This document shows positions 14,529 through 20,524 of a stretch of 20,524 nucleotides of DNA, one piece after another. The position numbers and the translations under genes are program-made. This DNA is from Fidelibacterota bacterium (GTDB taxonomy: Bacteria > Fidelibacterota > Fidelibacteria > Fidelibacterales > Fidelibacteraceae), in NCBI GenBank assembly GCA_030596185.1, contig JAUVKP010000003.1, forward strand, positions 1 through 20,524, read 5' to 3'. Position 1 is the stretch's first letter. Each line of letters opens with the position of its first letter. A model generated the notes under the pieces. That model saw nothing but the letters and a program-made list of their open reading frames with translations. It was not told where the DNA came from and searched no databases.

Positions 14529-17500
14529 ATGAAAAGACTTATGATATTACTTTGCTCAGTTGGACTTGTATTTGCCGGGACCTATAGTGGTGGAAGCGGT
14601 ACGTCCGAAGATCCTTATCAAATATCAAGTTTGAACGACCTTTCAGAATTATGTCAAACATCAAGCGATTGGAATAAATATTTCGTCCAAACAGCAGATA
14701 TTGATGCATCTGCAACCCAATACTGGGATGATACGGATGATAATAGTAACGGAAATGATTATGACGACGCAAATGATGCTACATCTACAGGTAATAATGA
14801 AGGATTTTACCCAATTGGTAATTATTCTGTTACAAAATTTACCGGTTCCTATGACGGCGATGGACACACTATTAGTGGTTTAACAATTGAACGCTCAACT
14901 TCATATACTGGTTTTATTGGTTGTGTCGATAATGGAATTATCAATGATTTGGGAATTATTACTGCAAATATAAGTGGAACTAGCTATGTGGGAGCACTTG
15001 CAGGAATAAATGATGAAAATTCCATCATAACAAATTGTTATAGTAACGGTTCAGTTTTAGGAAGTGATTTTGCAGTTGGTGGTCTGGTTGGTGGGAACAG
15101 ATATGGAACAGCAAAAATATCATGTTGCTATAGTAATGCATCTGTCAATACAACAGGAGATTTAGCTGGTGGACTAGCGGGATTTAATTATCAGGCCATT
15201 CTTTCTAATTGCTATAGTGCCGGAAGTGTTACAGGTGCTGATTATGTAGGCGCATTTTGCGGCAGATTTACGGAAGGTTCCGTAGAGAATTGCTTTGCAA
15301 CGGGAAGTGTTACTTCGGCAGGTACTTATGTGGGTGGATTTAATGGGGCAAATATTGATAATAATTGTACAGTTAACAATTGCTTTTGGGATACACAAAC
15401 AACAGGAAAAGCTACCTCTCCCGATGGTACAGGCAAAACGACAACAGAAATGAAAGCATACGCAACATTTACTGATACTGAAATGACAGGTCTCAACACC
15501 GCTTGGGACTTTGAGAGAGATCCCTTTGATGATCTTGGAACCAATGAATACTGGGATATTGATCTCTCAGCCACAATAAATAACGGTTACCTTTTTCTAA
15601 GTTGGCAAAATGGAAGTACAATTACACTTTCAAGCCAATATAGCGGGAGTGGTACATCAGGAGATCCCTATCAAATATCCAACTTGGATGATCTAACGCG
15701 ATTGTGTCAAAATAGTGGGAACTGGGATAAATATTTTATTCAAACCGCTGACATAGATGCATCGGCAACCCAATACTGGGATGATTCGGATGATGACAGT
15801 AATGGAAATAATTATGACGATGCAAGCGATGCTACATCTACGGGTAATAATGAAGGATTTTACCCAATTGGTAATATCGCAAATAAATTTATGGGATATT
15901 ATGATGGAAATGAACATGTTGTCTCAAACATAACTATTGATCGCTCATCTACAGATATTGGAGTCTTCGGTATTCTTGCCGGTGAAGTCACTGATCTTGG
16001 ACTTAGCGGTATTGATATTGAGTGGGGTGCATACTGTGGAGGATTTGCAGCCATTAATGATGAAAATTCTCTTATTAGCAATTGCTATACAAGTGGTAAT
16101 GTCACATCAACCGGGAATTATGTCGGTGGTTTTGTTGGTGGAAACAGGTATGGAACTGCCGAAATATCAAGCTGTTACAGCTCTGTCAATGTCAATACTC
16201 CGGGGGATTATGTTGGAGGTTTTGCCGGCTACAGTTATGAAGCGATCCTTTCCAATTGTTACAGCACCGGTAATGTCAATGCTGCTGATTATGTGGGTGG
16301 ATTATGTGGAAGACTTACTGCAGGAAGTGTTGAAAAATGTTACGCAAGCGGAAGTATTACAGCTACCGGATCAAATGTAGGTGGTCTTACCGGAATTAAT
16401 TTAAGTTCTTGTGCTGTCACCGATTGTTTTTGGGATACGCAAACAAGCGGAAAAGCTACTTCTGTTGATGGCACGGGAAAAACAACATCAGAAATGAAAA
16501 CACTGGCGACCTATACCGACGAATCTACCAGTGGTCTTACGACAGCCTGGGACTTTGAATCGACCTTGAATAATGATGCGGCTACAAATAATTATTGGGA
16601 CCTCTCTCAATCAGCTACCGTTAATAATGGTTATCCTTTTTTAAGTTGGGAAAATGGAACGGATACAGCTTTACCTATAGAGGAAGAACCAACAGGAAAT
16701 CCTCGTCAGGTATCAAGCAAAGAAAATTTATTATGGATAAGTAAGAATAGCAGTTCCTGGGGTGATGATTTTATTCAAACAATCGACATCTCATTTTCAG
16801 AGACAGATTTTCAAGGCAATGGAGTGTTTTACGATCTTGGACAAGGGTTCTCCCCTATCGGTAATTCAACAACGAAATTTACAGGTTCCTTTGATGGGGA
16901 TGGTCACACTATTTCCGGATTGACAATTGATCGTTCTACAAATTATATCGCCTTTTTCGGATACTCAAATTCCTGTAGCATTACTGAACTGGGGGTGATC
17001 AGCACGGATATTACAGGAGGCTCTTATGTTTCTTCACTTGTGGGATATAATCAAACTTCTTCCATCACAAAGTGCTATAGTGGTGGGAGTATTAGTGGTA
17101 ACTCTGAATACACAGGTGGTTTAATTGGTTTTGATAATAGTTCAACAATATTGAATAGCTATAGCACATCCAGTATTAGTGGCACAGATTATGTGGGTGG
17201 ATTTTGTGCCGGGTTTAATGGATCTACTGTTACTAATTGCTATGCAAAGGGTGAGATCACATCTGCGGGTACCAATATAGGAGGGCTTAATGGAATATCT
17301 CAAAGCAGTACTGTCACCGATTGTTTTTGGAATACTGAAACGACAGGAAAATCCACTTCTGTAGATGGTACGGGTAAAACAAGTACTGAAATGAAAACAT
17401 TAGCAACTTTTACAGATATTTCTACCGTAGGGTTGACGACAGCCTGGGATTTTGAGACCAATCCAAATAATGATACTGCAAATAATAATTATTGGGACTT

Positions 17501-20246
17501 GGACTTATACAATGGCATAATTAATAGCGGTTATCCTTTCTTAAGTTGGGAAAATGGAACGGATATTGCTTTACCTAATGAAGAAGAACCAACTGGAAAT
17601 CCACGACAGATATCAAGTAAAGAAAATTTGTTATGGATTAGTAATAACAGCAGTTCATGGGGTGATGATTTTATTCTTACTGAAAATATTTCATTTGACG
17701 AAAGCGATTTTCAAAGCGGTGGCGATTTTTATAATGCCGGTGACGGTTTCTCCCCTATCGGCAATTCAACAACAAAATTTACAGGTTCTTTTGATGGCGA
17801 TGGTCATACTATTTCCGGAGTGACTATTGATCGTTCTACAAATTATGTTGGTTTTTTTGGTGTGATCGATAATGGAAACCTTACTGGGCTCGGACTGACC
17901 GCAATTGATATTTCCTGTGGCAGTTATTCTGGAGGACTTGTTGGCATAAACCAAAATGGTGGGTCTGTCAGCAACTGCTACATTACAGGTACAATTAGTT
18001 CATCGGGATCATATGTGGGAGGTTTAGTTGGGGGGAATATTTATACTTCTTCTGAGATAGCTAATTGTTACAGTACAGTCAATGTTAGTATTTCCGGAAC
18101 GATGGCGGGAAGTTTGGCGGGATACAGTTATGAAGCGATCCTTTCCAATTGTTATAGTACCGGCAGTGTAAGTGCCTCTGATTATGTTGGGGCATTGTGT
18201 GGAAGATTAACAAGAGGTAGTGTCAATAATTGTTATGCAACCGGAGAAATTACTTCTGCGGGGTCTCTTGTGGGCGGATTGAATGGTGCAAATATAGACG
18301 ATGAATGCACAGTTACAGATTGTTTCTGGGATACTCAATCAACAGGAAAAGCTACCTCTCCCGATGGTACAGGCACAACAACAGCCGAGATGAAAACTTT
18401 ATCAACATTTACAGATACTGATACACCGGGTTTGACTACTGCATGGGACTTTGAATATAATAATTTTGATGATACCGGAACAGACGATTTTTGGGATATT
18501 GACACTTCAAACACAATGAACAACGGATATCCCTTTTTAAGTTGGCAAAATGGTTTAACAATAATTATGTCCAATGAATTTCCATATAGCGGAGGAAGCG
18601 GAACAGAAAGTGATCCCTATCAAATATCCAACTTAGATGATCTAACGCGATTGTGTCAAAATAGTGGGAACTGGGATAAATATTTTATTCAGACTGCAGA
18701 TATTGATGCATCGGCAACCCAATACTGGGATGATACGGATGATGACAGTAACGGAAATAATTATGACGATGCAAACGATGCTACATCTACGGGTAATAAT
18801 GAAGGTTTTTCCCCAATCGGAAACAATTCAGTTAATTTCTCAGGCGTATATAATGGTAATGGGTCTATAATTGATAACTTGAGTATAAGTAGAGAAGATG
18901 TGTCTTATATCGGTTTGTTTGGTAGAATAAATGCTTGTGAGATCAAAGAGTTAACGATTTCAAATTCCTCAGTTTTCGGAGGAGCTGCCACGGGAATTCT
19001 GGCAGGCATATCAAATTCCTCATCCATATCCAATTGCAGCGTATTTTCAATACCGAATGGTTTCAAGGGTAATGACTACTCTGGAGGCTTGATCGGGTAT
19101 GCCTACAATAATTCATTAATATCGGATTGCAGCAGTAATGTAACATACTCCTTTGCTTTTAATAATAATTATAAAGGAGGGCTAATAGGGTATCTTAATG
19201 AATCCCAAATTTCAAATTGCAGCAGCGAGGGAGTAGTTAAGGGAGTTGCAACATCCGGCGGACTTGTAGGGAAAAATGATAACGGTAGTATCACTAATTC
19301 GTATAGTCGATGTATGGTATCATCTACTTTTGGAAGTGCTGGTGGGTTGGTTTCCAATAATAACAATATTATTACCAACTGTTACAGTACTGGTTCTGTA
19401 ACAGCTGGTTCGTTTGGATATTCCGGAGGATTGGTGGTAGATAATACTGGAACAGTATCAAATAGTTTTTGGGATACACAAACATCCGGGGAAACCACAT
19501 CAGATGGAGGAATTGGCAAAACCACTGCTGAAATGAAAACCTTGTTCACCTTTACCGATGCAAGTTGGGATTTTGAAGAAGAAAGTGTAAATGGTACTGC
19601 TGATATCTGGGATTTGGATAATTCAGGGTCGGTCAATGATGGTTATCCTTTTCTAAGCTGGGAAAATGGTACTGAAATTGCGTTGCCAATTGTACTTGCA
19701 AATTTTAAAGCAGAATATAAAGATGGAAATGTTATAATTTCTTGGCAAACCGCTTCTGAAACAAATAACGCTAAATTTCTGATCTATCGCAATAACGAAG
19801 TGATCGCCTGTATTGAAGGATTGGGCACGACAAGCGAACCTCATGATTATGTATTCACAGACAATACAGCTATCCCGAGTGTAAGCTATACCTATGTGCT
19901 TGCTGACATCAGCTATGCCAATGAGGAAACTATACATAAGGATAAAGCGATCAGCATCACTATTCCTGAGAACAATATTCCTGAAGAGTTCGCTCTTAGC
20001 AATAATTACCCAAATCCTTTCAACCCAAGAACGGCCATCAGCTTCCAGCTGTCGGCAGACAGCGATGTAGAACTGTTAGTCATTGATATGAATGGTAAAA
20101 GAGTCGCAAGTTTGATTAATGATAATATGTCTGCAGGTTATTATGAGGTCAATTGGGATGCATCGGGATTCAATTCGGGAATCTATTTCTACCGATTGCT
20201 TGTCGGAGATTTTGTTGATACCAAGAAGATGGTTTTTATGAAGTAG
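14529..20246 (+). CDS. Giant GLUG-repeat adhesin-like protein with C-terminal sorting tail (1905 aa)
   Basis: The signal peptide is residues 1-17 (ends LVFA). Five long modules follow, starting near residues 20, 370, 721, 1021 and 1352. Each has a head (DPYQISxLxDL or NPRQxSSKENLLW), an Asp/Asn-rich loop in modules 1, 2 and 5, a TKFTGSxDGDGHTISG-like strand, several GLUG motifs (GGLxGxN, then NCYSxGSV), and a closing FWDTQTxGKxTSxDG segment. GLUG repeats build right-handed beta-solenoids in secreted adhesins. Residues about 1720-1815 form an Fn3-like domain (ISWQTASETNNAKF). Residues 1826-1905 are a NYPNPFNP sorting tail ending KKMVFMK, of the Por/T9SS-like kind, so it is probably delivered to the cell surface. 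ATG 14529 follows AAGGG by 7 nt. It is monocistronic, with a terminator behind it. Ligand unknown. Confidence 0.9.
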   Translation: MKRLMILLCSVGLVFAGTYSGGSGTSEDPYQISSLNDLSELCQTSSDWNKYFVQTADIDASATQYWDDTDDNSNGNDYDDANDATSTGNNEGFYPIGNYSVTKFTGSYDGDGHTISGLTIERSTSYTGFIGCVDNGIINDLGIITANISGTSYVGALAGINDENSIITNCYSNGSVLGSDFAVGGLVGGNRYGTAKISCCYSNASVNTTGDLAGGLAGFNYQAILSNCYSAGSVTGADYVGAFCGRFTEGSVENCFATGSVTSAGTYVGGFNGANIDNNCTVNNCFWDTQTTGKATSPDGTGKTTTEMKAYATFTDTEMTGLNTAWDFERDPFDDLGTNEYWDIDLSATINNGYLFLSWQNGSTITLSSQYSGSGTSGDPYQISNLDDLTRLCQNSGNWDKYFIQTADIDASATQYWDDSDDDSNGNNYDDASDATSTGNNEGFYPIGNIANKFMGYYDGNEHVVSNITIDRSSTDIGVFGILAGEVTDLGLSGIDIEWGAYCGGFAAINDENSLISNCYTSGNVTSTGNYVGGFVGGNRYGTAEISSCYSSVNVNTPGDYVGGFAGYSYEAILSNCYSTGNVNAADYVGGLCGRLTAGSVEKCYASGSITATGSNVGGLTGINLSSCAVTDCFWDTQTSGKATSVDGTGKTTSEMKTLATYTDESTSGLTTAWDFESTLNNDAATNNYWDLSQSATVNNGYPFLSWENGTDTALPIEEEPTGNPRQVSSKENLLWISKNSSSWGDDFIQTIDISFSETDFQGNGVFYDLGQGFSPIGNSTTKFTGSFDGDGHTISGLTIDRSTNYIAFFGYSNSCSITELGVISTDITGGSYVSSLVGYNQTSSITKCYSGGSISGNSEYTGGLIGFDNSSTILNSYSTSSISGTDYVGGFCAGFNGSTVTNCYAKGEITSAGTNIGGLNGISQSSTVTDCFWNTETTGKSTSVDGTGKTSTEMKTLATFTDISTVGLTTAWDFETNPNNDTANNNYWDLDLYNGIINSGYPFLSWENGTDIALPNEEEPTGNPRQISSKENLLWISNNSSSWGDDFILTENISFDESDFQSGGDFYNAGDGFSPIGNSTTKFTGSFDGDGHTISGVTIDRSTNYVGFFGVIDNGNLTGLGLTAIDISCGSYSGGLVGINQNGGSVSNCYITGTISSSGSYVGGLVGGNIYTSSEIANCYSTVNVSISGTMAGSLAGYSYEAILSNCYSTGSVSASDYVGALCGRLTRGSVNNCYATGEITSAGSLVGGLNGANIDDECTVTDCFWDTQSTGKATSPDGTGTTTAEMKTLSTFTDTDTPGLTTAWDFEYNNFDDTGTDDFWDIDTSNTMNNGYPFLSWQNGLTIIMSNEFPYSGGSGTESDPYQISNLDDLTRLCQNSGNWDKYFIQTADIDASATQYWDDTDDDSNGNNYDDANDATSTGNNEGFSPIGNNSVNFSGVYNGNGSIIDNLSISREDVSYIGLFGRINACEIKELTISNSSVFGGAATGILAGISNSSSISNCSVFSIPNGFKGNDYSGGLIGYAYNNSLISDCSSNVTYSFAFNNNYKGGLIGYLNESQISNCSSEGVVKGVATSGGLVGKNDNGSITNSYSRCMVSSTFGSAGGLVSNNNNIITNCYSTGSVTAGSFGYSGGLVVDNTGTVSNSFWDTQTSGETTSDGGIGKTTAEMKTLFTFTDASWDFEEESVNGTADIWDLDNSGSVNDGYPFLSWENGTEIALPIVLANFKAEYKDGNVIISWQTASETNNAKFLIYRNNEVIACIEGLGTTSEPHDYVFTDNTAIPSVSYTYVLADISYANEETIHKDKAISITIPENNIPEEFALSNNYPNPFNPRTAISFQLSADSDVELLVIDMNGKRVASLINDNMSAGYYEVNWDASGFNSGIYFYRLLVGDFVDTKKMVFMK
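14585..19680 (+). repeat. Five in-frame long modules within the GLUG gene
   Basis: Module lengths are about 351, 351, 300, 331 and 365 codons. Modules 1, 2 and 5 share one head type and modules 3 and 4 another. DNA identity is high between modules 2 and 5: from 15672 and from 18621 (offset 2949, exactly 983 codons) about 190 bases differ at about 10 positions. Modules 2 and 4 share a near-identical patch at about 16230-16270 and 18122-18162. This mosaic pattern points to internal duplication and gene conversion. Confidence 0.8.
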
Positions 20247-20276
20247 AACTACTCCCCTATTAGATCTAATATATAG

Positions 20277-20303
20277 AGCCACTCTTAAACGGGTGGCTTT
20301 TTT
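20277..20303 (+). terminator. Intrinsic terminator of the GLUG gene
   Basis: AGCCACTC pairs with GGGTGGCT (8 bp including one G-T) across a 6-nt loop, followed by six T. It lies 31 nt past the stop codon. Confidence 0.9.
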
Positions 20304-20320
20304 GATGTACCGAAGACCGG

Positions 20321-20524
20321 ACTTTCCAAAAGGGACCCCCTCGGGGGAACCTAGAACTAACGGTTGGCGAATTATAGCCGATACTCTGTACTTGCTAAAT
20401 TGATTTCAGAACATCGATCAACGAAATGCGATATGCGAAGTAAATATTTTCTTCCTTTCATATCTCATCACTCCTATCTCATCTCTGGCGTTAAAAATGC
20501 CCCTATCAATCAGCAAGTTAGAGA
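20321..20524 (+). repeat. Hairpin/CCTAGAAC repeat, copy D (downstream member of the 178-bp direct repeat)
   Basis: It begins ACTTTCCAAAAGG as copy A does, then the perfect hairpin CCCCC-tc-GGGGG, then CCTAGAACTAACGGTTGGCG. From 20347 to the window end it matches 14011-14188 with two substitutions. The repeat continues past the window, so its true length is unknown. Confidence 0.85.

Overview
This 20.5 kb AT-rich window encodes secreted and surface proteins and carries many intergenic repeats. I see no tRNA, rRNA, intact transposase or CRISPR array. The large plus-strand protein ends in a NYPNPFNP-type C-terminal sorting tail. Such tails are typical of the Fibrobacteres-Chlorobi-Bacteroidetes (FCB) superphylum and related candidate phyla (Marinimicrobia, Cloacimonadota, KSB1, Ignavibacteria-like). 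Several genes have clear Shine-Dalgarno sequences (AGGAGG, AAGGAG), which argues against a typical Bacteroidota genome. The phylum assignment is an inference.

Layout: (1) Positions 1-1015 hold no credible gene, only dispersed hairpin-containing repeats and a GC-richer palindromic remnant. (2) Positions 12765 to 1016, minus strand, hold five tightly spaced genes that look like one operon. In transcription order they are: a 590-aa secreted protein with a beta-rich N-terminal region and two DUF11 domains; a 160-aa single-DUF11 protein; a 561-aa DUF11 protein with EF-hand-like loops; a 1523-aa protein with seven DUF11 domains, Ig/CarboxypepD-like and SdrD_B-like domains and a C-terminal OmpA peptidoglycan-binding domain; and a 1030-aa predicted outer-membrane beta-barrel. 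A perfect FNR-type palindrome (TTGAT-GTAA-ATCAA) lies 87 bp upstream of the first gene. (3) Positions 12766-14528 are a 1.76 kb intergenic region. It contains a roughly 0.7 kb nested imperfect palindrome with four REP-type hairpins at its core, further repeat copies, and a hairpin-bearing leader. (4) Positions 14529-20246, plus strand, encode a 1905-aa GLUG-repeat adhesin-like protein made of five long modules and a C-terminal sorting tail, followed by a good intrinsic terminator. (5) A 178-bp direct repeat, 2 mismatches, flanks this gene and runs off the window end.

The joint picture is inferred. The minus operon looks like a self-contained cell-surface assembly: a peptidoglycan-anchored DUF11 stalk, an outer-membrane barrel, and smaller secreted DUF11 subunits. 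The plus gene is a separate adhesin that uses a sorting-tail route. Both loci are bracketed by direct copies of intergenic repeats, so they may behave as cassettes that can be gained, lost or duplicated by homologous recombination.
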